From assembly GCA_937919945.1 (NCBI GenBank), contig CALESY010000035.1:22887-86886 (forward strand): a stretch of DNA of 64,000 bases, in the 5' to 3' direction. A program made the position numbers and the translations under genes. Below the pieces are notes generated by a model that made no database searches, was not told the origin of the DNA, and saw nothing but the letters and a program-made list of their open reading frames with translations. Positions 26,965 through 35,517 of the stretch are shown in pieces (the first letter of the stretch is position 1; the number at the start of each line of letters is the position of its first letter). The DNA comes from an uncultured Chitinophagaceae bacterium (GTDB lineage: Bacteria; Bacteroidota; Bacteroidia; Chitinophagales; Chitinophagaceae).

Positions 26965-28815
26965 ATGAAATTTCCTTCTATAGATTATGTTGCAGAACAA
27001 GCATGGAAATCACTTAATAGGTTTTACATGCCGCTTTTTTTCGCGTTTTGCAGTTGCGTCATTGCTATTATGATGGTAGAAAACAAATCGGACGATAACA
27101 CCCTTTATACTAAACTGCTGCTCACATCAATAATAAGTATACCGTTTTCTTTAGGCTGCATACTTTTCGCTGAAAGAACCACCAGAAACCGCAAAGGCTT
27201 AATGGAATCGCTAACAGTATTATTTGCTATTGTATACTGTTTATTTTATTCGCCCGATACATTTTTTGATGATTTAAAGGAAACGATTATTTACTTGGTA
27301 TTGATTGTAGTAGTACACTTGTGGGTTGCGCTTGCGGCCTATATAAATAAAGGTGAACGATATGGTTTCTGGCGGTTTAATGAATCTATGTATGCCCGCA
27401 TGATAATTTCTGCAATCTTTTCTGTGGTGCTATATGGTGGGTTGGCTTTAGCACTTGCAGCTGTGAACATACTTTTCAAGTTTGATGTAAATGAGCGAAT
27501 GTATCTGGATATATGGATTGTGATTGTAAGCATATTCAATACATGGTTTTTCTTGTCAGGTATTCCCGAAGATTACGAAGTATTGAATACTGAAAAAATA
27601 TTTCCAAAAGGGCTTAAAATATTTACACAATATATCTTAATACCATTAGCTACTCTATACCTGCTGATACTCTACGCATATGGTCTAAAAATCCTAGTAC
27701 AATGGAGTTTGCCCAAAGGATGGGTGAGTATGCTAATTATGTGTTATTCGGTAATCGGCATACTGGCAGTATTGTTAGTATATCCTTTACGGGATGATGC
27801 AGAAAATGCTTGGGTAAGGTTTTTTGCCCGTTTTTTCTTTATTGCCATACTACCGCTTATTGTACTATTATTTGTTGCAATTGGCGTACGAGTAAGGCAA
27901 TACGGCATTACAGAACCTAGGTACTACCTGATGCTGTTAGGATTGTGGCTTGCATTTATAGCTTTATACAATATATTTTCAGGGCAGAAAAACATAAAAG
28001 TCATTCCTGCATCGTTAGCAGTTATAGGTGTTTTATCGCTGATAGGACCATGGAATGTTTTTAGCGTATCTGAACGCAGTCAATTAAGCCGGCTCGAAAA
28101 GCTACTTGCCCAATACAATATACATCAATCTGGTAGTACTATAACCCAACCCAATAAAACAGTAAGTGCCGATGATATACAGCACATACAAAGTATACTT
28201 GAATATTTTGTAGATAGAAAAGATGTTCCAAAGTTGCAACATATATATCCTACTGACCTGAAGAAATTAAACGCATACATCAGTAATAAGCATAAGAATG
28301 AAGAAATAGAAAGCAGACTATGGCTTGAAAAAGCCCAGATGAATGATACTCTGGTAGTGATGCTGCATATAGAACGTGCTGAGGACGTGATTTACTACCA
28401 AAACAGTAGCCATAGCTTTACTATTGATGACGATATTTGTACAGATGTCTCGGGATATAGATATATTTATGATTATCATTACTACGATAACAATAATCTA
28501 GACCATGTTGACAAAAGTACAGTTATCCATATTTCTGAATCTGATTCAATTAGATTAATCATAACAAATCAAAGACATGAGGCGTATATAACTATAGACA
28601 GGCTTGGCGAATTACAATGCAAAATTGATTTGAATACAATACTTGATACACTTGAAAAAAATGACAAAAGACATTCAGATATTCCATCAAGCAGAATGAC
28701 TGCAATTGGTATAGGAATAAGACAAAGTAAAATCATTATTAAGCAAGTTATCATCAATAGCAATAAAGAAGAAAACCGAATCGGCAGTATTGACGCATAT
28801 ATATTATTTAATTAA
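26965..28815 (+). CDS. DUF4153 domain membrane protein
   Basis: 616 residues. About twelve hydrophobic segments occupy residues 20-370 (for example FFAFCSCVIAIMMV, LLLTSIISIPFSLGCILF, IILVALFV-like stretches and WAKL-free loops). This matches DUF4153, an integral-membrane family of unknown function found widely in Bacteroidota. A soluble C-terminal domain of roughly 230 residues follows (VSERSQLSRLEKLLAQYN onward), predicted outside the membrane. It lies 49 bases after the short methyltransferase-like ORF and ends in a hairpin terminator shared with a convergent gene. Confidence 0.83.
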   Translation: MKFPSIDYVAEQAWKSLNRFYMPLFFAFCSCVIAIMMVENKSDDNTLYTKLLLTSIISIPFSLGCILFAERTTRNRKGLMESLTVLFAIVYCLFYSPDTFFDDLKETIIYLVLIVVVHLWVALAAYINKGERYGFWRFNESMYARMIISAIFSVVLYGGLALALAAVNILFKFDVNERMYLDIWIVIVSIFNTWFFLSGIPEDYEVLNTEKIFPKGLKIFTQYILIPLATLYLLILYAYGLKILVQWSLPKGWVSMLIMCYSVIGILAVLLVYPLRDDAENAWVRFFARFFFIAILPLIVLLFVAIGVRVRQYGITEPRYYLMLLGLWLAFIALYNIFSGQKNIKVIPASLAVIGVLSLIGPWNVFSVSERSQLSRLEKLLAQYNIHQSGSTITQPNKTVSADDIQHIQSILEYFVDRKDVPKLQHIYPTDLKKLNAYISNKHKNEEIESRLWLEKAQMNDTLVVMLHIERAEDVIYYQNSSHSFTIDDDICTDVSGYRYIYDYHYYDNNNLDHVDKSTVIHISESDSIRLIITNQRHEAYITIDRLGELQCKIDLNTILDTLEKNDKRHSDIPSSRMTAIGIGIRQSKIIIKQVIINSNKEENRIGSIDAYILFN

Positions 28816-28817
28816 CA

Positions 28818-28841
28818 AGCCTCGTGATTTCTCACGAGGCT
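28818..28841 (+). terminator. bidirectional hairpin terminator
   Basis: Ten-base perfect stem (AGCCTCGTGA) with a four-base TTTC loop, three bases after the DUF4153 gene and 24 bases before the end of the convergent 104-residue gene. Confidence 0.75.
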
Positions 28842-28864
28842 GTTATTGAATATTCTTCTTTCCC

Positions 28865-29179
28865 TTAGTCTTTCTTCATAAAGCCTTTCAGCTTGTCGAG
28901 TGCATCTTTTGTGGCATCTTGTGCTTTAGTGCCAAATTCGCTCATTTTATCGCCTGCTTCTTTGGCAAAGCCTTCCATATTTTCTTTAGCTGTTTCTGCC
29001 ATGTCTTTCATCTTATCCATTATACTCTCATCTTCAGTCAGGAAGTTGTCAATCATACCATGCATCATAGGGGGTACTTTACCTTTAATAAACTCGGCAA
29101 TGGTTTGAACGGCTTTCAATGCCTGTTCTTCATTCAGCCCTGCTTTGGCTTTCAGTTGTTCCAGCAAATTGTTTTCCAT
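28865..29179 (-). CDS. small helical protein with amphipathic tail
   Basis: 104 residues, no signal peptide. Residues 1-48 form a compact helical domain (LLEQLKAKAGLNEEQALKAVQTIAEFIKGKVPPMMHGMIDNFL). Residues 50-104 are a repetitive amphipathic helix with an 11-residue-like periodicity (MKDMAETAKENMEGFAKEAG DKMSEFGTKAQDATKDALDKL), reminiscent of LEA or YtxH/apolipoprotein-type helices that bind membranes or respond to stress. The function is unknown. It sits 33 bases upstream-side of clpX's end (same strand, downstream of clpX), so it may be part of the clpX transcript. Confidence 0.7.
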   Translation of the reverse strand: MENNLLEQLKAKAGLNEEQALKAVQTIAEFIKGKVPPMMHGMIDNFLTEDESIMDKMKDMAETAKENMEGFAKEAGDKMSEFGTKAQDATKDALDKLKGFMKKD

Positions 29180-29212
29180 ATTCTGTATGTATTATGGGGT
29201 TGAAAAATCTGA

Positions 29213-30457
29213 TTATGCGGCTTTAAGGTATTCAAGTTTAGAATGTTCCAGCATCTGCTTAGCATAGTCGAGCGAGAGATAAAATACTTCCTCATTCTTT
29301 TCTGATGGCAGGTCGAACATAGCATCTGTAAGTATCATTTCGCAAATGGCACGCAACCCACGTCCACCCAGTTTGAACTGTACAGCTTTTTCTACCATGT
29401 AGTCCAATGCTGCATCTTCTACTTCCAGCTTCACACCTTCGTATTCAAATAGCTTTTTATACTGTTTGATGAGCGCATTCTTAGGTTCTGTCAATATGCG
29501 TTTCAGCGCGCTCGGGTCAAGCGGGTTCAGATAGGTAACCACCGGCAGGCGGCCCAGTAATTCGGGTATCAGCCCGAAAGTGCGCAGGTCTTGTGCATTT
29601 ACATATTGCAACAGGTTGGCACGGTCTATCTCGTTGGTTTCTTTAATGGCTTTGTAGCCTATAGAAGATGTCTGCACACGGCGGGCTATCATTTTGTCGA
29701 TACCCTCAAACGCGCCACCGCAAATAAACAGAATGTTTTGGGTGTTCACTTTCACCATCTTTTGTTCAGGGTGTTTGCGTCCGCCTTGTGGTGGCACCAG
29801 TACTTCGGAACCTTCCAACAGTTTCAGCATCGCCTGCTGCACACCTTCACCACTCACATCGCGGGTAATGGATGGGTTATCGCCTTTACGGCCTATTTTA
29901 TCTATCTCGTCTATATATACGATACCGCGTTCTGCAGCAGCTACATCAAAATTGCATGATTGTAATAAGCGAGAAAGAATACTTTCAACATCTTCGCCTA
30001 CATAACCAGCCTCTGTAAACACAGTAGCATCTACAATAGCAAACGGCACTTGCAACAAACGAGCAATGCTCTTGGCCAGCAATGTTTTACCCGTGCCTGT
30101 TTCTCCCACCATGATGATGTTTGATTTTTCAATTTCAACATCATCCTGTACAGGATGCATAAGTCGTTTGTAGTGATTATACATAGCTACAGCCAATACT
30201 TTTTTGGCATCGTCTTGCCCTATCACGTATTGGTCGAGGAATGCTTTTATTTCGCGGGGTTTATGTAGCTTATGTTGTTGCAGGTCTGTTTTGCCGGCTT
30301 GTGGTTTATTCAATTCGCCATTAGCTTCCTGCAATAAATGATGAGCATTTTCTATACACTGGTCACATATATTACCTTTCATACCTGTGAAGAGGATATT
30401 TACATCACTCTCTGCACGGTCGCAAAAGGAACATTTTCTTTCAGACTGCTTTGCCAT
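29213..30457 (-). CDS. clpX: ATP-dependent Clp protease ATP-binding subunit ClpX
   Basis: 414 residues from the ATG at 30457 (an in-frame TTG three codons earlier is not needed). The N-terminal C4 zinc domain has Cys9, Cys12, Cys31 and Cys34. The AAA+ module has the Walker A GETGTGKTLLAKS, pore loop GYVGED, Walker B VYIDEIDKIGRK, the RDVSGEGVQQAMLKLLEG box and the RKH pore loop. ClpX unfolds substrates for ClpP or acts as a chaperone. clpP is not in the window, so the common clpP-clpX operon is split here. Confidence 0.97.
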   Translation of the reverse strand: MAKQSERKCSFCDRAESDVNILFTGMKGNICDQCIENAHHLLQEANGELNKPQAGKTDLQQHKLHKPREIKAFLDQYVIGQDDAKKVLAVAMYNHYKRLMHPVQDDVEIEKSNIIMVGETGTGKTLLAKSIARLLQVPFAIVDATVFTEAGYVGEDVESILSRLLQSCNFDVAAAERGIVYIDEIDKIGRKGDNPSITRDVSGEGVQQAMLKLLEGSEVLVPPQGGRKHPEQKMVKVNTQNILFICGGAFEGIDKMIARRVQTSSIGYKAIKETNEIDRANLLQYVNAQDLRTFGLIPELLGRLPVVTYLNPLDPSALKRILTEPKNALIKQYKKLFEYEGVKLEVEDAALDYMVEKAVQFKLGGRGLRAICEMILTDAMFDLPSEKNEEVFYLSLDYAKQMLEHSKLEYLKAA

Positions 30458-30626
30458 TCGTCGCAATAGTTTAGTCTGCGAAGGTACAATTAATTATATA
30501 AATGGACATAGTTGCAAGGCTGATGCATAGCATAGCTTTAATTTATGCGCATGTGCAACTACTTAAGCCTCACATAAATTAACTTGCATCTTTATGCCAT
30601 TATTATTTTCAGGTAAGCATGACGCA

Positions 30627-33074
30627 ATGCGTTTCGCAGATATTATACTGCCGCTCAATCTGCCGCAGGCACTTACCTATGGCATACCGCATGATATGCA
30701 ACCACTGTTGCAGGTAGGAATGCGGGTAGAAGTGTCGCTTGGCAGAAATAAGCTGTATGCAGGCATCGTGGCAAGGCTTCATAATGATAAACCAGAAGCC
30801 TATGAAGTAAAACCTGTTAAAAACATAATAGACGAACAGCCGATTGTTAATGATACACAACTACGCTTCTGGCAATGGATAGGATATTATTATGCTGCAG
30901 CACCCGGTGAGGTAATGCAATCTGCGCTGCCATCTCATCTGAAACTGATCGGAGAAACCACTTTGAAATGGGCACCAGTACATGATGATGTAGTGTATGA
31001 ATGGAGCAACGAAACATATCCTGCGGCAGAGGCATTGGAAATGCGAAAAGAACTGAGCATTAGCGAGTTAAGAGGATTGGTAGGGAGCAGGCACCTGACA
31101 TCTGTACTAAACGAGCTAATTGAAAAAGAAGTAGTGCAGATACACGACGAACTGGAACCAACATACAAACCGAAGACGGAAAAAGTAGTATCACTAGCAG
31201 AACAGTATAGTAATGAGGAAGCAATGCATCAACTGTTTAACGAACTGGTACGTGCTCCCAGACAGTTAGATGTATTGATGGCATACACTGAGTTAAGTAT
31301 CAAAAACAAAATTGTACGCCAATTTGATTTATTGGAGCGCAGCAGCGCTAATGCCGCACAAATAAAATCCTTGGCAGACAAGGGAATATTTAAGATTGAA
31401 GAACGCAATACCGACAGGCTGCAATACACAGGCGAGGTAGTGAATAAAGAAATAGATTTTACACCAGCGCAGCAGCAAGCATATGATGAACTGACGACAG
31501 GCTTGCAAGAAAAAAATGTCGCACTATTACAAGGTGTTACAGGCAGCGGCAAAACGCTGATATACATTCATAAAATAAAGGAGTGTATAGCACAGGGTAA
31601 GCAAGCATTGTTTCTGCTACCGGAGATAGGACTTACCACACAATTAGTGAGCAGGCTATATGCCTATTTCGGAGAGGAATTAGGGGTATATCATTCGCGC
31701 TTCAGTAATAATGAGCGGGTAGAGATATGGGAGAAAGTACGGCTTGGTAAATACAAAGTAGTGATAGGGCCACGGTCTGCATTATGGTTACCATATCAGC
31801 AGTTGGGCTTAATCATTGCAGATGAAGAACACGATGGCTCTTATAAACAGAAAGACCCCGCACCTCGCTTCCACGCGCGCGATGCAGCTATTTATCTTGC
31901 ATCGTTGCACAAAGCAAAAACGATATTAGGCTCTGCAACACCGTCTGTAGAAAGCCTGTATAACGCCAGGCAAGGCAAGTATGCACACGTCAAACTGATG
32001 GAGCGATACATGGGGGTGAAGATGCCATCTATAGAAATGATAAATGCTGCTACCCTTGAGCAATTCAGGCAGCAGAGCATCAAACTCATAACCCCAGACC
32101 TGTTCAAGGCCATTGCCGAAACATTAGAGAAGAAGAAACAAGTCATTCTGTTTCAAAACCGTAGGGGCTACGCACCTTTTCAGCTATGCACAATGTGTGG
32201 TTGGGTACCGCAATGTAAAAACTGTGCAGTATCGCTTACGTATCATAAAAGCACCGATAAACTACATTGTCACTATTGTGGTCAAAAATCGGCCATCATA
32301 CATACTTGCCCCTCGTGCGGCAGCAACCGCATACAAAGCAAGAGCTTTGGTACAGAAAAAATAGAAGAAGAAATACAAACCCTCTTCCCCAAAGCACGTA
32401 CTGCGCGAATGGACATTGACACCATGCGCGGCAAACAAAGTATGCAACAACTACTGGATGAGGTAGAAAAGCGAAAAATTGACATACTCATCGGTACACA
32501 AATGGTAGTAAAGGGGCTTGACTTTGCTGGTGTATCATTAGTGGGTATTTTAAGTGCCGACAGTTTATTGAGCTACCCCGATTTCAGGGTGAACGAGCGG
32601 GCGTTTCAGCTAATGGAACAAGTAAGCGGGCGTGCCGGCAGAACTGATGGTGCCGGCAAGGTAATGATACAAGGATACAATCTTACACATCCTGTATTAC
32701 AATGGGTACAGCAACACGATGTAGATGCTTTTTATGAACAGGAAATAAAATACCGTGAGTACTTTGCTTATCCACCATTTGCCAGACTTATCAAAATTAC
32801 GTTCAAACACAAAGACGAACCCAAAGCTATTGAGGCTGCTATACGCATGTCACAGGTGCTTTCAACTACTAATGGCATTGCAGTACAAGGACCTGTACCA
32901 GCATTAGTGCCGCGCATTCGTAATCAGTACATTCAGGAAGTTTGGGTAAAATGCCAAAGAGATAACAAAGTGTTGGAAAATGTGAAGCATCAAATAGCAA
33001 TAGAAAAGAGAAACATTACGTCTGAACGCGGTAACAATGCTCTTCAAATATTGATAGATATAGACCCGCAATAA
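30627..33074 (+). CDS. priA: primosomal protein N' (replication restart helicase PriA)
   Basis: 815 residues. PriA binds stalled forks and loads the replicative helicase. The start at 30627 (MRFADIILPLNLPQALTYGIP) matches the family N-terminal DNA-binding domain; the in-frame ATG at 30594 adds eleven unconserved residues. Helicase motifs: Walker A GVTGSGKT near 301, DEEH at about 395, GSATPS, then the zinc-binding region about 520-568 with paired CxxC motifs (CTMCGW, CKNC, CHYCG, CPSCGS). Motifs V/VI include IGTQMVVKGLDF and GRAGR. It is divergent from clpX and convergent with the ferritin-like operon. Confidence 0.97.
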   Translation: MRFADIILPLNLPQALTYGIPHDMQPLLQVGMRVEVSLGRNKLYAGIVARLHNDKPEAYEVKPVKNIIDEQPIVNDTQLRFWQWIGYYYAAAPGEVMQSALPSHLKLIGETTLKWAPVHDDVVYEWSNETYPAAEALEMRKELSISELRGLVGSRHLTSVLNELIEKEVVQIHDELEPTYKPKTEKVVSLAEQYSNEEAMHQLFNELVRAPRQLDVLMAYTELSIKNKIVRQFDLLERSSANAAQIKSLADKGIFKIEERNTDRLQYTGEVVNKEIDFTPAQQQAYDELTTGLQEKNVALLQGVTGSGKTLIYIHKIKECIAQGKQALFLLPEIGLTTQLVSRLYAYFGEELGVYHSRFSNNERVEIWEKVRLGKYKVVIGPRSALWLPYQQLGLIIADEEHDGSYKQKDPAPRFHARDAAIYLASLHKAKTILGSATPSVESLYNARQGKYAHVKLMERYMGVKMPSIEMINAATLEQFRQQSIKLITPDLFKAIAETLEKKKQVILFQNRRGYAPFQLCTMCGWVPQCKNCAVSLTYHKSTDKLHCHYCGQKSAIIHTCPSCGSNRIQSKSFGTEKIEEEIQTLFPKARTARMDIDTMRGKQSMQQLLDEVEKRKIDILIGTQMVVKGLDFAGVSLVGILSADSLLSYPDFRVNERAFQLMEQVSGRAGRTDGAGKVMIQGYNLTHPVLQWVQQHDVDAFYEQEIKYREYFAYPPFARLIKITFKHKDEPKAIEAAIRMSQVLSTTNGIAVQGPVPALVPRIRNQYIQEVWVKCQRDNKVLENVKHQIAIEKRNITSERGNNALQILIDIDPQ

Positions 33075-33076
33075 TA

Positions 33077-33095
33077 AAGGGGCATATAGCCCCTT
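33077..33095 (+). terminator. hairpin between priA and ferritin-like gene
   Basis: Seven-base stem AAGGGGC with a five-base ATATA loop, immediately after priA and before the convergent gene end. No long T-run follows, so strength is uncertain. Confidence 0.6.
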
Positions 33096-33121
33096 GATAA
33101 TTATGTGTAACAGAATGAATA

Positions 33122-33934
33122 TTATACAATAAACGGACGCATAAATATCTCTGCATCAGCCATTGTCATTGGTTCATCCATTGCTTCTGTAGCCGCATTA
33201 AAAGAGACATCGAAACCATTGATGCCAACAGTGTTTATTTTCTGCTGAATTGTGTTGTCTTCATTTTGATAAGCTTTCTTTATTTCACCGATTAGAGAAT
33301 TAGCCTCAGTGCCGGTAACCCAAGGCATCATATCAACACCTGTATTTCTTCTTAAAAAACGCACATGTGCTGCATGACGTGCATTGGCAGTTGCCATATT
33401 CATGGCATCAGAACGGAATGCTTTATTAGTCAGGAACATGTGTATACCTGTCAGATACATACGTACCGCGGCATCTTCTATTGCATGCGCTAAAGACAAG
33501 AATGTCTTATAATCAGACATGGCTTTAGGTATAGCACCCTTGCCGGTAAAATCGTAGCTTGGTTTAGTAGGTACAACATTGTTTGTTTTATTCAGGTAAA
33601 AAATCCAAAAAGCTACCTGTGCATTTTTATCTTTCAATATTTTTTGATAAGCCCCTTTATCACTTTCGGGTATAAGACCTGCAACACTCAGTGCTTGTTT
33701 ATAAAATTCTGATTGCAGGTATCCCATATTAAGCAGAAAAATTATTGCCTCTGCCAATATATCCGTTGTCTTTGCTGCTGCTTTATTTACAGTAATACCG
33801 GCTATGGCAAAAGGAGATACTATCTTAGCCGCTTTGAAGCCAAGATTGCGAAGTATATGCCTCCTGTCAGCTTTTTCTTCAAATGCTTCAGGATGTACTT
33901 TTTCAAATTCCTTTAATATATCTGTGAGTTTCAT
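33122..33934 (-). CDS. ferritin-like domain protein, possible Tat signal
   Basis: 270 residues, a ferritin_2/desiccation-related-type four-helix protein. Candidate metal ligands lie in helices with EAIIF, LAHAIEDAAVRMY and ATANARHAAHVRFL. The N terminus contains DRRHILRNLGFKAAKIVSPFAIAG, a twin arginine followed by a moderately hydrophobic stretch, which could be a degenerate Tat signal about 22 residues in. It follows the other ferritin-like gene by 12 bases on the same strand. It may bind iron or protect the envelope, but no function is established for these pairs. Confidence 0.8.
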   Translation of the reverse strand: MKLTDILKEFEKVHPEAFEEKADRRHILRNLGFKAAKIVSPFAIAGITVNKAAAKTTDILAEAIIFLLNMGYLQSEFYKQALSVAGLIPESDKGAYQKILKDKNAQVAFWIFYLNKTNNVVPTKPSYDFTGKGAIPKAMSDYKTFLSLAHAIEDAAVRMYLTGIHMFLTNKAFRSDAMNMATANARHAAHVRFLRRNTGVDMMPWVTGTEANSLIGEIKKAYQNEDNTIQQKINTVGINGFDVSFNAATEAMDEPMTMADAEIFMRPFIV

Positions 33935-33946
33935 CTTTAAGCTGTA

Positions 33947-34639
33947 TTAATATTTTGGCACATTAGCACCTGATATACTTTTCTTGAAAAACTGGCGTGT
34001 TATATCCAATGAACTTTGCGGATCTTGCGGTACATCCATTCCGTTACCGTCTGTTTTTTCAGCAAATGTATTAGGATAAACAAAATTGTTTACAATAGCT
34101 GAATGCCTTGCATCAACTACTGCCATTTTACTTACGACTTGTATATTCTCTTCACTAATAAGTAGTTTACAAATACCACTTAATCCTGCAACTACGGTCT
34201 CTTCAAAAAACTTGGCTTTAGCCAACACACTGTTTTTAGAACTAAAATCTATTGAACTCCAATCATTTTCAATGCTTGGCGGTATAGCAGAAGTACCTAA
34301 ATAGTTTTTTAAAAACTCACGATGTACAATCTCATGGTCGCGCATGGCTACAAAAAAACCTTTTTCTGTATCTGTCATGCCGGAGTATGGGTTTTTAACT
34401 ACCTCAATGTAAAATGCCGCTTCAAGTTGTTGCAACAGGTAAGCATAGTTTAGCAAACCAGTATCGTTTGAGCCGAGATCTATTGCACCTTCTTCTACAA
34501 GCTTTGGATCATCTTCCTTTTTGCATGATGCGATGAGTATACCAGCGCCTGCAATAGCACCTGCATAGTTCAAAAATTTCCTGCGCGACAAAGAGGCATT
34601 TTCATGCGCTTTCTGGTCTTGCGTTGTTACTTCTTTCAT
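33947..34639 (-). CDS. Tat-signal ferritin-like lipoprotein
   Basis: 230 residues. SRRKFLNYAGAIAGAGILIASC near residues 18-39 is a textbook twin-arginine motif plus hydrophobic core ending in a lipobox with Cys39, so the protein should be exported folded and lipid-anchored. The rest is a ferritin-like four-helix domain with carboxylate/histidine motifs LEAAFYIEV, MRDHEIVHREFL, FFEETVVAG and DARHSAIVNNF. It heads a two-gene operon with the other ferritin-like gene. tatA lies divergently 250 bases away. The gap 34640-34889 is AT-rich and probably holds divergent promoters, but no exact -7 box is visible for this gene. Confidence 0.87.
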   Translation of the reverse strand: MKEVTTQDQKAHENASLSRRKFLNYAGAIAGAGILIASCKKEDDPKLVEEGAIDLGSNDTGLLNYAYLLQQLEAAFYIEVVKNPYSGMTDTEKGFFVAMRDHEIVHREFLKNYLGTSAIPPSIENDWSSIDFSSKNSVLAKAKFFEETVVAGLSGICKLLISEENIQVVSKMAVVDARHSAIVNNFVYPNTFAEKTDGNGMDVPQDPQSSLDITRQFFKKSISGANVPKY

Positions 34640-34889
34640 AAGTAGCTGTTACTAATAATATTGCTCCTGTATCTATAAAAAATCAAATCATAAGGCTCCC
34701 AGCCGTCATACTGTGGTAAACCTTATACTTTGTGCTTAGTAAATCTAATATATGTTATCTGTTTTTCACAGCCTCGAGGCATAAAATTTTCGCTTTCTTT
34801 GCAATATTATTTATTAAGGGTACTAAAAATGCCTGACAATGAGTAGTATATTTATTTTGAATTATATGATTTACGATAAAATAAACATC

Positions 34890-35072
34890 ATGTCTATATT
34901 GTTATCAGTGCCTGGTGTATGGGAAATTGTCATCATACTCGTTATAATCATCGTGTTGTTTGGGGCAAAGAAAATACCCGGGCTTGCGCGTGGTTTAGGA
35001 CAGAGCGTGAAAGAATTTAAAGATGCCAAAAGCGGCAACGAGACAGAAAAGGATAAAGACGTAAAGCTTTAG
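34890..35072 (+). CDS. tatA: twin-arginine translocase subunit TatA/E
   Basis: 60 residues. A single N-terminal membrane helix (GVWEIVIILVIIIVLFG) is followed by the amphipathic helix beginning FGAKKIPGLARGLGQSVKEFKDA, the diagnostic TatA/E pattern FGxxKxP, and a short charged tail. It builds the pore for folded proteins with a twin-arginine signal. The start is the ATG at 34890, since the in-frame extension to 34839 adds a non-family sequence. It is divergent from a Tat-signal ferritin-like gene and overlaps the convergent 82-residue ORF by four bases. tatC is not in the window. Confidence 0.92.
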   Translation: MSILLSVPGVWEIVIILVIIIVLFGAKKIPGLARGLGQSVKEFKDAKSGNETEKDKDVKL

Positions 35073-35317
35073 TTTTTATTAATGGTGAATACAAAGGGCG
35101 TCTTCAAACGCTCTCTAATAGCCATGTTTACTTTTTTATGCTCTTTGATGAGCTTATAACGTTGCAAGTCTGCAATCTCCATACTGTTCACATACAGCCT
35201 ATGTATGCTTACTTGGCGCAAGTACCCTGAAAGGAATATGGCTGTATTGACATCAGATGCTACAATGTCATTTCTATAATGAATCCATGTTTTTTGTTGC
35301 CCGCTCCACATAAACAC
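35069..35317 (-). CDS. hypothetical protein, 82 residues
   Basis: I do not recognise a family. The sequence MFMWSGQQKTWIHYRNDIVASDVNTAIFLSGYLRQVSIHRLYVNSMEIADLQRYKLIKEHKKV (in parts) has no signal peptide or membrane helix and is rich in Tyr, Arg and Lys. It reads like a folded small alpha/beta protein rather than noise. It overlaps the tatA stop by four bases tail to tail and starts 21 bases after the stop of a small lipoprotein gene on the same strand, so those two may form an operon. Coding status is probable rather than certain. Confidence 0.5.
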   Translation of the reverse strand: MFMWSGQQKTWIHYRNDIVASDVNTAIFLSGYLRQVSIHRLYVNSMEIADLQRYKLIKEHKKVNMAIRERLKTPFVFTINKN

Positions 35318-35338
35318 TTCGCATTATTAGGATTATTA

Positions 35339-35479
35339 TTAATGAAAACGCTTGGGCGATTTGTACACCCTGTTGATATCTGAACCGCAACCACAGCCTT
35401 TGCCACTGGCGCAACTGTCTATTAGTATCATCAACCCGCCTAATAGTAACAAGTAAACAAAGTTTTTGTTTCTTTTCAT
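35339..35479 (-). CDS. small cysteine-rich lipoprotein, 46 residues
   Basis: Short ORF read directly from the sequence: MKRNKNFVYLLLLGGLMILI is a lipoprotein signal, DSC is the lipobox end with Cys23 as lipidation site, and the mature part has CASGKGCGCGSDINRVYKSPKRFH with a CxCG cluster. This matches a type of tiny surface or periplasmic lipoprotein common in Bacteroidota. It is divergent from the MurG-like gene, whose promoter box lies at 35492-35499, and 21 bases upstream of the 82-residue ORF. Function unknown. Confidence 0.65.
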   Translation of the reverse strand: MKRNKNFVYLLLLGGLMILIDSCASGKGCGCGSDINRVYKSPKRFH

Positions 35480-35491
35480 GTACATCAAATC

Positions 35492-35499
35492 TACTTTTG
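35492..35499 (+). promoter_or_regulatory. TAnnTTTG -7 box upstream of MurG-like glycosyltransferase
   Basis: TACTTTTG, 18 bases before the proposed ATT start at 35518. The spacing matches that of other genes in this window. Confidence 0.5.
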
Positions 35500-35517
35500 T
35501 AAAGTTAAGTATTCCAC

